Origin: Chromatiaceae bacterium
GTDB taxonomy: Bacteria; Pseudomonadota; Gammaproteobacteria; Chromatiales; Chromatiaceae
Direction of reading: 5' to 3'
DNA length: 64,000 nt
Assembly (NCBI GenBank): GCA_024235315.1
Contig: JACKMP010000002.1
Span: forward strand, 124,001-188,000
Shown one piece after another: positions 32,908 to 42,218 of the stretch. The notes under the pieces were generated by a model. It worked only from the letters and a program-made list of their open reading frames with translations, did not search any database and had not been told where the DNA came from. Position 1 is the stretch's first letter. Each line of letters starts with the position of its first letter. Made by a program: the position numbers and the translations under genes.

Positions 32908-34596
32908 ATGACCGATAACCATGTCGCCGAGACCGGCATCACCCACCTGCAGGGTCTCCTCGAGATCCTGGAGCAGGATTCTCGGTTGCCGTCGACGCGC
33001 CGCCGCGACTACTGCTCGGCGATCCGCAAGGTCGGCGAGTTGACCGGGCAGCCGCTGGATGGTTTGCCGGCGCGCCTCGATCTCCTGCGCCCCCACCTCG
33101 AGGGGGTCCACCCGGCGATGGTCGGCCTGTCGGTCAAGCGCTGGCAGAACATCCGCTCCGATCTCAAGCGGGTGATCGAGTACGCCCGGTCGCAGGGACT
33201 GCTGTGCGCCGCTGACCGTGAGCCCCTGTGGCCCGCCTGGCAGGCCCTGTACGACACGCTCCAGGAACTGCAGCTGCGCAGTGGGCTCAGCGGCTTCCTG
33301 CGCTTTTGCAGCCACCGCGGAATCGAACCCACTGCGGTGACCGATGCCGTTACCCAGGACTACTTCGAGCATGTCGTCGCCAACACCTTGCGCAAGAAGC
33401 CCAAACAGACCTACCGCAACACCTGTCGGCTGTGGAACCAGGCTGTTGAACGCTACGAGGTGTTCCCCGATATCCGGCTGACGGTGCCGAGCTTCAAGCC
33501 GGTGTCCAAGACGCTGCCCTGGTCTGCGTTCCCGCATACCCTGGCGACAGAGGTCGACACCCATATCGACTGGCTGTCCGGCAAGGACGTACTGGCGGAT
33601 CACCAGCCAACGCGAGCCGCCAAACGGTCGACCTGCAATCTGCGCCGCACGCACCTGCAGCTGTTCGCCTCGGCCGCGGTGCGCGGTGGCTTTGCGATCG
33701 AGGCGTTGGTTTCGCTGTCGATCCTGGTGTCGCGGCCGGTCGTCGAAAAGGCCGTCCAGCGTTACCTGGACGACTACGATGGGAAGAAGACCCAGTACAT
33801 CCACGATATCGTCAACGCAATCCGTCAGGTGGCGAAAAACTGGGTCGTCACGGACGAGGCCCACCTTGCCTGGTTGCGCGGCCTGGTCGGCCGCCTGAAC
33901 CCGAATCGCAGCGGGCTGACGAAAAAGAACCGCGACACGCTGCGTCAGTTCGACGACGAGGACAACCTGCAGCGGCTGTTCGAGCTGCCGGGATGTTTGA
34001 TCGACCAGGCCAGCAAGCAGAAGGATCCCTTTAAGGCCGCCGTGCGCTACCAGCTGGCACTGGTGATCCGCCTGCTGACCGTCGCGCCGATGCGCATCGG
34101 CAATCTGGCCGCGTTGCGCCCAGATACCCATGTGGTGCGACCCGGTGGCCCCAAAGGCCCCATCGAGATCGTGCTCGGCGACCATGAGACAAAAAACGCC
34201 GAGGCCCACACCTATCCGCTCAAGGGCGACACCCGGCAGATGTACGAGACCTATCTGCGGGTCCACCGGCCGCAACTGGTCCGCGGCGAAGATCACGGCT
34301 GGCTATGGCCGGGGGCTGGCGATGGCCATAAATCGGCTTCTACGCTGCGCCAGCAGTTGAGAGAGATGATCGCAAAAGCGACCGGGCTGCGCATGACGCC
34401 GCACCAGTTCCGGCATCTCGCCGCGCGCCTGATGCTGGAGGCGAAACCCGGCAGCTATGAGCTGGCTCGGCGCGTCCTGGGACACAAGAACCTCAAGACC
34501 ACGGTCAAGTTCTATGCCGGGCTGGATTCCCGTCAAGCAGTCGAGACCTACGACAGCATCATCGACGAGCGTCGCGACGGGAAGCCGGTCAAATGA
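32908..34596 (+). CDS. Tyrosine recombinase, large (first of three)
   Basis: 562 residues, longer than common phage integrases. The N-terminal 350 residues are helical DNA-binding and linker sequence. The catalytic domain shows Arg in PMRIGNLAALR, the box HQFRHLAAR (HxxR), the LGHKN turn and FYAGLDS with the nucleophile tyrosine. AGGAG lies about 10 bases before the ATG. It overlaps the next recombinase gene by four bases (ATGA). All catalytic positions are kept, so it is probably active. Confidence 0.9.
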   Translation: MTDNHVAETGITHLQGLLEILEQDSRLPSTRRRDYCSAIRKVGELTGQPLDGLPARLDLLRPHLEGVHPAMVGLSVKRWQNIRSDLKRVIEYARSQGLLCAADREPLWPAWQALYDTLQELQLRSGLSGFLRFCSHRGIEPTAVTDAVTQDYFEHVVANTLRKKPKQTYRNTCRLWNQAVERYEVFPDIRLTVPSFKPVSKTLPWSAFPHTLATEVDTHIDWLSGKDVLADHQPTRAAKRSTCNLRRTHLQLFASAAVRGGFAIEALVSLSILVSRPVVEKAVQRYLDDYDGKKTQYIHDIVNAIRQVAKNWVVTDEAHLAWLRGLVGRLNPNRSGLTKKNRDTLRQFDDEDNLQRLFELPGCLIDQASKQKDPFKAAVRYQLALVIRLLTVAPMRIGNLAALRPDTHVVRPGGPKGPIEIVLGDHETKNAEAHTYPLKGDTRQMYETYLRVHRPQLVRGEDHGWLWPGAGDGHKSASTLRQQLREMIAKATGLRMTPHQFRHLAARLMLEAKPGSYELARRVLGHKNLKTTVKFYAGLDSRQAVETYDSIIDERRDGKPVK

Positions 34597-35666
34597 AGCG
34601 CCAGGCACGTCATTTTCCGATCGACCGCTGGCCGGCCACCGACCGCGAGGCCTGGGCAGGTGCGCAGCGGGCTGCGTCGATCTTCGATGACGACGGCGGC
34701 ACTGCGGCGGACTGGTCCGAGCGCACGCGCGACGACGCGCAACGCCAGTACGGCTACTGGTTGCAGTACCTGCAGCAGCAAGGGCTGCTGATCGACGTTG
34801 ACCCCGCGGCCAGGGTCACGAGAGTGGGACTCCAGGCCTATGCCGAACACCTGGCCAAGACGGTCTCGATCAACAGCGTCGTGATCTATCTCGACCAGCT
34901 GCTGCTGGCGTTCCGGGCCGTGGCGCCGCAGGTCGACTGGCACTGGGTGCGCGAACTGAAGAGCCGCTGGGCGCGTCGGCAATCCGGGCCGGTACGCGAC
35001 AAACGCCCGCTGCTGCGCAACGCCGAGGTCCTGGTGGACCTGGGCGTCGCGCTGATGGAGGAGGCCCGTAGCGGTCTGGCGAAGGCAGAACGTCGCAAGG
35101 CCGTAATGCGCTGGGCGACTCGATACCGTGACGGCCTGATGATATCGCTGCTGGCCCTGCGGCCGCTGCGCCGGCGCACCTTCAGCCTGATCCGGATCGG
35201 GCACGAGCTGGTCCGCGTCGGTCAGCGATGGCATTTGCAGTTCGAGCCGGCGCAGACGAAGACGAAGACGCAGGATGAGCTGCACTACCCGTTTCCGGAC
35301 TGCCTGCTCAGCCACCTTGAGATCTACCTGTCGCAAGTCCGGCCCCTGTTCTCGGGCGCCGATGGCCACGACAGCCTGTGGGCATCCGCCAAGGGCGTGC
35401 CGATGACCGGCGGCGCGATCTACCTGCGGATCAAGTACTGGACCCTGAATCGCCTGGGCGCCCCGATCAACATGCACCTGTTCCGCGACTGCGCGGCCAC
35501 CACGGTAGCCAACGCAGACCTGCAAGGATCCAACAATGCGGCCACGCTGCTGGGCCACCGGCAGTTGGAGACGACCGAGCGCCACTACATCCACGCCGAT
35601 CGGCGGCGCGCGGTGCTCGACTACCAGCGCCAGATCGACGCCCGGCGGCGGAAAAGGCCGCACTGA
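34593..35666 (+). CDS. Tyrosine recombinase (second of three)
   Basis: 357 residues. The N-terminal SAM-like core-binding part (to about 150) is followed by the catalytic domain with Arg in LRPLRRRTFSLIR, HLFRDCAATTV (HxxR), LLGHRQLETTERHY with the tyrosine, and a Tyr/His-rich end. It is translationally coupled to the first recombinase, and its stop TGA shares one base with the following ATG. Tandem different recombinases recall the recombinase-in-trio and Tn554-like arrangements in which the proteins act jointly. Confidence 0.88.
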   Translation: MKRQARHFPIDRWPATDREAWAGAQRAASIFDDDGGTAADWSERTRDDAQRQYGYWLQYLQQQGLLIDVDPAARVTRVGLQAYAEHLAKTVSINSVVIYLDQLLLAFRAVAPQVDWHWVRELKSRWARRQSGPVRDKRPLLRNAEVLVDLGVALMEEARSGLAKAERRKAVMRWATRYRDGLMISLLALRPLRRRTFSLIRIGHELVRVGQRWHLQFEPAQTKTKTQDELHYPFPDCLLSHLEIYLSQVRPLFSGADGHDSLWASAKGVPMTGGAIYLRIKYWTLNRLGAPINMHLFRDCAATTVANADLQGSNNAATLLGHRQLETTERHYIHADRRRAVLDYQRQIDARRRKRPH

Positions 35667-36040
35667 TGACCGAGGTGACGCGCCAACCCTGCTTCCTGCC
35701 GCGCCTGCTGCGGCTGCGTGACGCGCCCTTCTACCTGGGCATGGACCGCAACCGCTTCAACGCCGAGGTACGGCCGCAGGTCACCGAAATCCGGATCGGC
35801 GAGCAGGGCATCGCCTTTGACCGAGTTGAACTGGACGCCTGGGTGGATCACTATAAATCCCGCAACGGGCGTCCCGGTCTGAAGAAAGGAGACCGATTAT
35901 GGGACGCAAAAGAACGCCAGGACTCCAGCTCCGGCAGGGGGTCTGGCACATTGACAAGGTCGTATACGGACAGCGAGTTATCGAATCTACTCGCACTAGC
36001 GACCTCTACGAAGCGGAAAGGTACCTCGCGCACCGGATAG
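35666..36040 (+). CDS. Recombinase-associated small DNA-binding protein
   Basis: 124 residues. The N-terminal half reads LRLRDAPFYLGMDRNRFNAEVRPQ and IGEQGIAFDRVELDAWVDHY, a short helix-turn-helix/excisionase-like fold, followed by GRPGLKKGDRLWDAKERQ. I recall the same family directly ahead of integrases in other proteobacteria. The ATG shares its A with the TGA of the gene before. The last 142 bases overlap the third recombinase in another frame; similar tails (ending LALATS followed by KRK) occur in relatives, so the full length is probably real. Confidence 0.75.
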   Translation: MTEVTRQPCFLPRLLRLRDAPFYLGMDRNRFNAEVRPQVTEIRIGEQGIAFDRVELDAWVDHYKSRNGRPGLKKGDRLWDAKERQDSSSGRGSGTLTRSYTDSELSNLLALATSTKRKGTSRTG

Positions 36041-37023
36041 AGACGATCAGGCAAACCAAGGTCTACGGCGTACGGCCGACGAGACTGTTCAAGGAAGCGG
36101 CAGCGAAATATCTGCGCGAAAACCTGCACAAGCGCTCGATCGGCGACGACGCCTCAAGGCTGAAACGGCTGCTGCCGTATGTTGGCGAGCTGCCGCTGCA
36201 GCACATTCACGATGGCACCTTGGCGCCGTACGTGAATGCCTGCAGGAAGAAGGGCCTGAAGACCAAGACGATCAACAACGGTATCGAGGTTGTGCGTCGT
36301 CTACTCAATCTGGCTGCGAGGAAGTGGCGCGATGATCAGGGACTGACCTGGCTGGAGACGCCTCCCCTGCTGAGCATGGTGGAGGTGACCGACGCAAGGC
36401 AGCCCTACCCGCTGGGTTGGGATGAGCAAACCTACCTGCTCAGGACCCTGCCGGATCATCTCGCCACGATGGCCCTGTTCAAGGTGAACACGGGCTGCCG
36501 TGAACAGGAGGTCTGCCAGCTGCGATGGGACTGGGAGGTGGAGGTACCGGAGCTGGATACCTCGGTCTTTCTGATCCCATCGACGATCGTGAAGAACAAG
36601 GAAGACAGGTTGGTCGTGTTGAATGATGTGGCAAAGTCGGTGATCGATGCCCAGCGCGGCAAGCACAAGACTCATGTGTTTACCTACCGGGGCAATCCGC
36701 TGACCCGCATCTACAACAGCGGCTGGAAGGTCGCCCGTGAAAAGGCGGCGGCGCAGTACGCGAAGGATCACGAAGAGCCAGTCACCTGGGGCTTTGCGAA
36801 CCTGCGGGTCCACGACCTCAAGCACACGTTCGGCCGAAGACTAAGGGCTGCGCGTGTGCAATTGGAGACACGGAAAGTCTTGCTCGGGCATCGCAACGGC
36901 GACATCACGTCGCACTACTCGGCGCCCGAGATCGAGGAGCTGTTGGAGGCTGCAAACCGTGTTTGTGCAGTGCAGTCACGCAAAAGTCACGCACTGACTT
37001 TGCTGAAAAGAAAAACGGCCTAG
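35899..37023 (+). CDS. Tyrosine recombinase (third of three), next to the tRNA
   Basis: 374 residues with a perfect AGGAG nine bases before the ATG, although that ATG lies inside the preceding gene. Catalytic blocks are NTGCREQEVCQLRW (Arg), VHDLKHTFGRRLR, where the second box has Lys where Arg is usual as in its own subfamily, LLGHRNGDITSHYSAPE with the tyrosine. It ends 38 bases from the tRNA-fMet 3' end, the normal position for the integrase of a tRNA-targeting island. A small perfect palindrome (TAGAGA-TTGC-TCTCTA) covers its stop codon. Confidence 0.9.
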   Translation: MGRKRTPGLQLRQGVWHIDKVVYGQRVIESTRTSDLYEAERYLAHRIETIRQTKVYGVRPTRLFKEAAAKYLRENLHKRSIGDDASRLKRLLPYVGELPLQHIHDGTLAPYVNACRKKGLKTKTINNGIEVVRRLLNLAARKWRDDQGLTWLETPPLLSMVEVTDARQPYPLGWDEQTYLLRTLPDHLATMALFKVNTGCREQEVCQLRWDWEVEVPELDTSVFLIPSTIVKNKEDRLVVLNDVAKSVIDAQRGKHKTHVFTYRGNPLTRIYNSGWKVAREKAAAQYAKDHEEPVTWGFANLRVHDLKHTFGRRLRAARVQLETRKVLLGHRNGDITSHYSAPEIEELLEAANRVCAVQSRKSHALTLLKRKTA

Positions 37024-37061
37024 AGATTGCTCTCTAAACCGTTGTTTCTTAAGTCGAAAAT

Positions 37062-37138
<77 letters not shown>

Positions 37139-37151
37139 ACTGACATTAGTG

Positions 37152-37180
37152 ATTCTACATATAGCGGCTAAGGAGAACAA
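37152..37180 (-). promoter_or_regulatory. Predicted promoter of tRNA-fMet
   Basis: On the minus strand TTGTTC (37175-37180) and TAGAAT (37152-37157) are 17 bases apart and about 13 bases before the mature tRNA, a good sigma70-like layout with one mismatch in the -10 box. Confidence 0.55.
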
Positions 37181-37218
37181 CCTGAATATGGCGTTTTTTG
37201 TTCAGTACAAGCCACTCG

Positions 37219-38658
37219 TCATGCGCCGAATGCAGCCCTGCACACTCCCAGCAACGCCGCCGGGAACAACCCGAAGCCCAGCACGGCCAATCCATTGACG
37301 GACATCATCACGCGCGTGTCCATCGACGCCACCAGCGGCGAACTGTCGATCGGTTTGTCGAAGTACATCACCTTGACCACGCGGATGTAATAGAAGGCAC
37401 CGATAATCGAGAAAAACACCGCGATACCGGCCAGCCACACCATATCGATGCTGATCACCGCATCGAGCACGAACAACTTGGCGAAGAATCCGACGGTGGG
37501 AGGCACACCCGCCATCGAGAACAGAATCAACAGCATCATGAATGCCAGCCAGGGACTGCGGTCGTTCAGTCCCTTGAGGTCGTGGATATTCTCGGCATCG
37601 AAGCCCTTGCGGCTGAGCATCGCGATAACGCCGAATCCCCCGGCAGCCGTCAGCGCGTAGACGATCGCGTAGAACATCGCCGCGGCATAGCCTTTGTCAC
37701 TGCCCGCCAGCAGGCCGAGGAAGATGAAGCCGACGTGCGAGATCGTTGAATAGGCCAGCATGCGTTTGATGTTGGTCTGCGCGATCGCGACGAGGTTGCC
37801 CAGTGCCATCGACAATACCGCCAGGATCACCAGCATGTCCTGCCATTGTGCGAGCAGCCCCCCCATGCCATCGACCAACAAACGCATTGCCAGCGCAAAC
37901 GCTGCGATCTTGGGTGCGCTGCCGAGAAACAAGGTCACCGCGGTCGGCGCGCCGTGATACACGTCCGGCACCCACATGTGGAATGGCACAGCGCCGAACT
38001 TGAACGACACGCCGATCACGATGAATACCAGGCCGAACACCAGGACGGTCTGGTCGGCCTTGCCGCTGGCGATGACAGCGGCCACTTCGGGCAACACCAG
38101 TTGGCCAGTGGCCCCGTAGACCATCGAAATGCCGTACAGCAACATCCCCGAGGCGAGTGCCCCCAGGACGAAATACTTCATGGCCGCCTCGGCGCCGTTG
38201 TCGGAGTCACGGTTGAACGCCACCAGTGCATACAGGCACAGCGCCAGCAATTCGAGGCCCAGATAGACCGTGAGGAAGCTGTTGGCTGAGATCATGACCA
38301 TCATGCCGAGCACAGCGAACAGGCCCAGTGCGTAGTACTCGCCCCGAAGTATGCCCTGACCGCGCAGGTAGTCCTTGGCATACACGAAGGCGAACAGGGC
38401 AATCGACAACAGCCCGGTTTTGAGTGCATCGGCCATCGGGTCGCGCACGAAGCTGCCGTCGAACAGGATCTGCCGCTCAGGGCCGGCACCGACCATCGTG
38501 AGGCCGATCGCGCCGATCAGGGTTGCCAGGGCCAGACCGTATGTCAGCAGGCGTGTACGCTCGGTCAGGAACAGGTCGATCACGAGAATCAGGCAAGCAG
38601 CCGTAAGGAGAAAAATCTCCGGCAGTGCGGGTTGCAGCGAAGCGAGGTTGTATTGCAT
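37219..38658 (-). CDS. nuoN: NADH-quinone oxidoreductase subunit N
   Basis: 479 residues, fourteen membrane helices of the antiporter-like type. It forms one of the three proton-pumping units of complex I. The conserved discontinuous-helix region NLVAIAQTNIKRMLAYSTISHVGF (read as two halves) carries the central lysines, and AKDYLRGQGILRGEYYALGL is the family entry. It is the last gene of the nuo operon, 41 bases after nuoM. Confidence 0.96.
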   Translation of the reverse strand: MQYNLASLQPALPEIFLLTAACLILVIDLFLTERTRLLTYGLALATLIGAIGLTMVGAGPERQILFDGSFVRDPMADALKTGLLSIALFAFVYAKDYLRGQGILRGEYYALGLFAVLGMMVMISANSFLTVYLGLELLALCLYALVAFNRDSDNGAEAAMKYFVLGALASGMLLYGISMVYGATGQLVLPEVAAVIASGKADQTVLVFGLVFIVIGVSFKFGAVPFHMWVPDVYHGAPTAVTLFLGSAPKIAAFALAMRLLVDGMGGLLAQWQDMLVILAVLSMALGNLVAIAQTNIKRMLAYSTISHVGFIFLGLLAGSDKGYAAAMFYAIVYALTAAGGFGVIAMLSRKGFDAENIHDLKGLNDRSPWLAFMMLLILFSMAGVPPTVGFFAKLFVLDAVISIDMVWLAGIAVFFSIIGAFYYIRVVKVMYFDKPIDSSPLVASMDTRVMMSVNGLAVLGFGLFPAALLGVCRAAFGA

Positions 38659-38699
38659 ACGGGCTTACCGGGTCTGCGCCTTGAATTCGAAAAAAGTGC

Positions 38700-40214
38700 T
38701 CACAGTTTGGTCACGGCAATGTGTCTGACCAGGTTCTCGATCGATGCGTCCATCACCTCGATCAGGGGTGCAGGCCAGAGACCGAGAATCAACACGGCGA
38801 CCGCCAGAGAACTGAGTACCAATGCCTCTCGCCTGTTGATGTCCTCGAGCGCGGCCACCTTGGCCGAGCCGACCTCGCCATACACGACGCGCTTGACCAT
38901 CCAAAGCGTGTAGGCCGCACCGACAATCAATGTGGTCGCAGCAAGGAAGGCAAACCAGAAGTCTGCACGGAAGCTCGCCAGGATCACCATGAACTCACCC
39001 ACAAAACCCGAGGTGCCCGGCAGTCCGGCGTTAGCCATCGCAAAAAACACCATGAACGCCGCAAACCAGGGCATCACGTTCACGACGCCGCCGTAGTCGT
39101 TGATCTCGCGGCTGTGCATACGGTCATACAGCACTCCGACGCACAGGAACATCGCCGCCGAGATGAAACCGTGTGACACCATCTGCACCATTCCACCCTG
39201 CATCCCGAGCACCGCGCCGCTATCGACGTCACTGCGCGCCAGGATGATAAAGGCGATGAAGAAACCGAGGGTGACGAATCCCATGTGCGCGATCGACGAG
39301 TAGGCGATGAGCTTCTTCATGTCCTGCTGCACGAGGGCCACGAACCCGATATACACGACCGCGACCAGCGACATCGTGATGATCAGCCAATCGAGCTCAC
39401 TGCTGGCATCTGGCGTGATTGGCAGACTGAAACGCAGGAATCCATAGCCGCCAATCTTCAGCATGATCGCGGCCAGGATCACCGAGCCGCCCGTTGGCGC
39501 CTCGACGTGCGCATCCGGCAGCCAGGTATGTACCGGCCACATCGGCACCTTCACCGCAAATGCCAGCAGGAAGGCGACGAAGATCAGAACCTGTTCGGTC
39601 AGGTTCAGTTTCAGATCATGGAACGCAAGGATTTCCATCGAGCCCGATTTGAAATACATGTAGATCAGGGCGACCAGCATGAACACCGAACCCAGGAAGG
39701 TGTAAAGGAAGAACTTTATCGTGGCGTAGACACGGTTGGGCCCACCCCAGACACCGATGATGATGAACATCGGGATCAGCATCGCTTCCCAGAACACGTA
39801 GAACAACATCGCATCCAGAGCCGCGAACACGCCGACCATCACGCCTTCCATGATCAGGAAGGCCGCCATGTATTGCGACGGTTTGTACTGAATGACTTCC
39901 CAGCCGGCGATGATCACGAGTATCGAGATGAAGGTCGTCAGCAGGATCAGTGGCATCGAAATGCCGTCGACTCCGAGGTAGTAATGGACATCAAACGCCG
40001 GCACCCAGGCCGCCTTCTCGACAAACTGCATCTGCGCGGAAGCGGCATCGAACCCGGTATAGAGCGGAATGCTGACAAGGAAGGTCACGATCGCGAATAT
40101 CAACGCCAGCCAACGGGACACGTTTGGTGCCCGGTCGCCACTCGCCAGCACGATCGCGCCACCCAGGATCGGGAGCCAAATGGTCGCACTGATAATCGGC
40201 CAGTCTGCAGTCAT
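38700..40214 (-). CDS. nuoM: NADH-quinone oxidoreductase subunit M
   Basis: 504 residues of antiporter-like complex I subunit. Family blocks are YYLGVDGISMPLILLTTF, FWEAMLIPMFIIIGVWGG, PMWPVHTWLPDAHVEAPTGG and MKKLIAYSSIAHMGFVTLG with the pumping lysines. It lies between nuoL (52 bases upstream) and nuoN. Confidence 0.97.
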   Translation of the reverse strand: MTADWPIISATIWLPILGGAIVLASGDRAPNVSRWLALIFAIVTFLVSIPLYTGFDAASAQMQFVEKAAWVPAFDVHYYLGVDGISMPLILLTTFISILVIIAGWEVIQYKPSQYMAAFLIMEGVMVGVFAALDAMLFYVFWEAMLIPMFIIIGVWGGPNRVYATIKFFLYTFLGSVFMLVALIYMYFKSGSMEILAFHDLKLNLTEQVLIFVAFLLAFAVKVPMWPVHTWLPDAHVEAPTGGSVILAAIMLKIGGYGFLRFSLPITPDASSELDWLIITMSLVAVVYIGFVALVQQDMKKLIAYSSIAHMGFVTLGFFIAFIILARSDVDSGAVLGMQGGMVQMVSHGFISAAMFLCVGVLYDRMHSREINDYGGVVNVMPWFAAFMVFFAMANAGLPGTSGFVGEFMVILASFRADFWFAFLAATTLIVGAAYTLWMVKRVVYGEVGSAKVAALEDINRREALVLSSLAVAVLILGLWPAPLIEVMDASIENLVRHIAVTKL

Positions 40215-40266
40215 GATTCAATCGTCTCTAAATTCTGTTTCCGATGGGCCGCCGTCTTCGACCGGA

Positions 40267-42216
40267 TCAGCCACGCAGTACGAACCAGGCCAACAGGCCG
40301 AGCAGTCCGACGATGATCGCCATCGCATAGTGGTAGAGCATGCCCGTCTGCAGGTAGCGCACAGCCGCGGCAAACCTGCCTACCGAATGTGCCGAACCGT
40401 TCACCGCGATGCCGTCGATCAGCGCGCGATCGCCGACCATCCACAGGAACCTGCCCAACATCTTGCTGCCGCCGGCAAACACCATCTGGTTGAACTCGTC
40501 GAATCCATACTTGCGATCGAGGATGAAATGCGCCCAATCGAATCTGATCGCCAGATTGCGCGCGATCTCGGGCTTGCGGGTGTACACGAACCAGGCGGTT
40601 GCAAGCCCGGCCATCGCCAACCAGAACGGCAGCGCCATCACACCATGCAACATGAACGCGAAGGCGCCGTCGAAATGGATCTGGCCAAGCGTGTCGTGGA
40701 CGGCAGCGACCGTCAGCACGCCGTCGAAGTAGTCGCCGAACAGCATCGGACCGACCGTGAAGTAGCCGATGAACACGGATGGGATGGCCAACAGAATCAG
40801 CGGTACGGTTACGACGGCGGGTGACTCGTGCAGATGCGCCTTGGCATGCTCATCACGCGGGCCCTTGCCATGGAACACCAGGAAATACATGCGGAAACTG
40901 TAAAGCGCGGTGACGAAAACCCCGGCTACCAGCAGGACATGGGCGTACCCTGCTCCGGCGATCTGCGAATGGTGCACGGCCTCGATGATCGCGTCCTTGG
41001 AGAAAAAGCCCGAGAAACCCGGAAATCCGATCAGTGCCAACGATCCGAGCAACGCCGTCCAATGCGTGATCGGCATGTACTTGCGGATGCCGCCCATATT
41101 GCGAATGTCCTGGTCGTGGTGCATGCCGATGATCACCGAGCCAGCACCAAGGAACAGCAGGGCCTTGAAGAACGCATGGGTCATCAGATGGAACAGACCG
41201 GCTGCATAGGCCGAGGCCCCCAGCGCGGCGATCATGTAGCCGAGCTGCGACAGCGTCGAATAGGCGACAACACGCTTGATGTCGTTTTGTACGATACCGA
41301 TCAGGCCCATGAAAAATGCCGTCGTCGCTCCTATCACCAGCACGAAGGTCAGCGCAGTTTCCGACAGCTCGTACAGCGGGGACATGCGCGCCACCATGAA
41401 GATACCGGCGGTGACCATGGTTGCGGCATGGATCAGCGCCGAGATCGGGGTCGGGCCTTCCATCGAGTCGGGCAGCCAAACGTGTAGCGGCACCTGCGCC
41501 GACTTACCCATCGCGCCGATGAACAGCAGGATGCAGATCACCGTCATCAGCATCCAACTGCTGTCGCCCCAGATAACGATGGTCTTGTCAGCGAACTGCG
41601 GCGCACGGTCGAAGACCTCTTTGTAGTCCAGGCTGCCGAAGTACATCGCGATCGCGGCGATGCCGAGGATGAAGCCGAAATCACCGACGCGGTTGACCAG
41701 GAAGGCCTTCATGTTGGCGAAGATCGCCGTCTCACGCTTGAAGTAGAAGCCGATCAACAGGTACGAAACCAGGCCTACGGCCTCCCAGCCGAAGAACAGC
41801 TGCAGGAAATTGTTGGCCATGACCAGCATCAGCATCGAGAAGGTGAACAGCGCGATATAACTGAAAAAGCGCTCGTAACCCTCTTCGTGAGCCATGTAGC
41901 CGATGGTATAGATGTGGACCATCAGCGAGACGAAAGTCACCACCGCCATCATCATCGCGGTCAGGCGATCGATCAGGAACCCGATCTCCATGCGCAGACC
42001 GTCGCTGACCATCCAGGTATAAACGGTCTCGTTATAGGTGGCCGCACCCTCGAACGCGAACTGCCACAGCACGTAGAGCGACAACACGCACGAGATGCCC
42101 ACACCCAGAATGGTCACCGAGTGCGCGCCGACGCGTCCCACCTGGTTGCGCAGCAGGCCCGCGATGATGGCGCCGAGCAGCGGCGCCAGAACGATGGTCA
42201 GTAGGATCGGTTCCAT
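40267..42216 (-). CDS. nuoL: NADH-quinone oxidoreductase subunit L
   Basis: 649 residues. The antiporter-like core contains FFGWEAVGLVSYLLIGFYF, SAQVPLHVWLPDSMEGPTP and IKRVVAYSTLSQLGYMIAA, and the C-terminal extension (after about residue 500) forms the long lateral helix typical of NuoL. It pumps protons at the distal end of complex I. It is separated from nuoK by two bases. Confidence 0.97.
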   Translation of the reverse strand: MEPILLTIVLAPLLGAIIAGLLRNQVGRVGAHSVTILGVGISCVLSLYVLWQFAFEGAATYNETVYTWMVSDGLRMEIGFLIDRLTAMMMAVVTFVSLMVHIYTIGYMAHEEGYERFFSYIALFTFSMLMLVMANNFLQLFFGWEAVGLVSYLLIGFYFKRETAIFANMKAFLVNRVGDFGFILGIAAIAMYFGSLDYKEVFDRAPQFADKTIVIWGDSSWMLMTVICILLFIGAMGKSAQVPLHVWLPDSMEGPTPISALIHAATMVTAGIFMVARMSPLYELSETALTFVLVIGATTAFFMGLIGIVQNDIKRVVAYSTLSQLGYMIAALGASAYAAGLFHLMTHAFFKALLFLGAGSVIIGMHHDQDIRNMGGIRKYMPITHWTALLGSLALIGFPGFSGFFSKDAIIEAVHHSQIAGAGYAHVLLVAGVFVTALYSFRMYFLVFHGKGPRDEHAKAHLHESPAVVTVPLILLAIPSVFIGYFTVGPMLFGDYFDGVLTVAAVHDTLGQIHFDGAFAFMLHGVMALPFWLAMAGLATAWFVYTRKPEIARNLAIRFDWAHFILDRKYGFDEFNQMVFAGGSKMLGRFLWMVGDRALIDGIAVNGSAHSVGRFAAAVRYLQTGMLYHYAMAIIVGLLGLLAWFVLRG

Positions 42217-42218
42217 CT

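Larger units (their letters stand above)
28351..37061. mobile_element. Integrated genomic island next to tRNA-fMet
   Basis: The segment holds a dead integrase, a toxin-antitoxin pair, a PARG-type hydrolase, unknown genes, two excisionase-like proteins and three tandem recombinases, the last of which points at the 3' end of tRNA-fMet. Plus-strand cargo contrasts with the surrounding minus-strand operons. The right edge is fixed by the tRNA. The left edge is only the outermost recombinase relic found; I saw no direct repeat of the tRNA 3' end, so the true left border may lie farther left. Confidence 0.65.

Noticed and set aside
32764..34296. 510-codon minus-strand frame opposite the first recombinase
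   Set aside because: Shadow of a well supported recombinase; no recognisable domain.
28169..37061. Direct repeat of the tRNA-fMet 3' end as the left island border
   Set aside because: I looked for TTGGTAGCGGGGGCAGGATT-like sequence to the left and found only short chance matches such as ttggtagc near 28230. No border is claimed.
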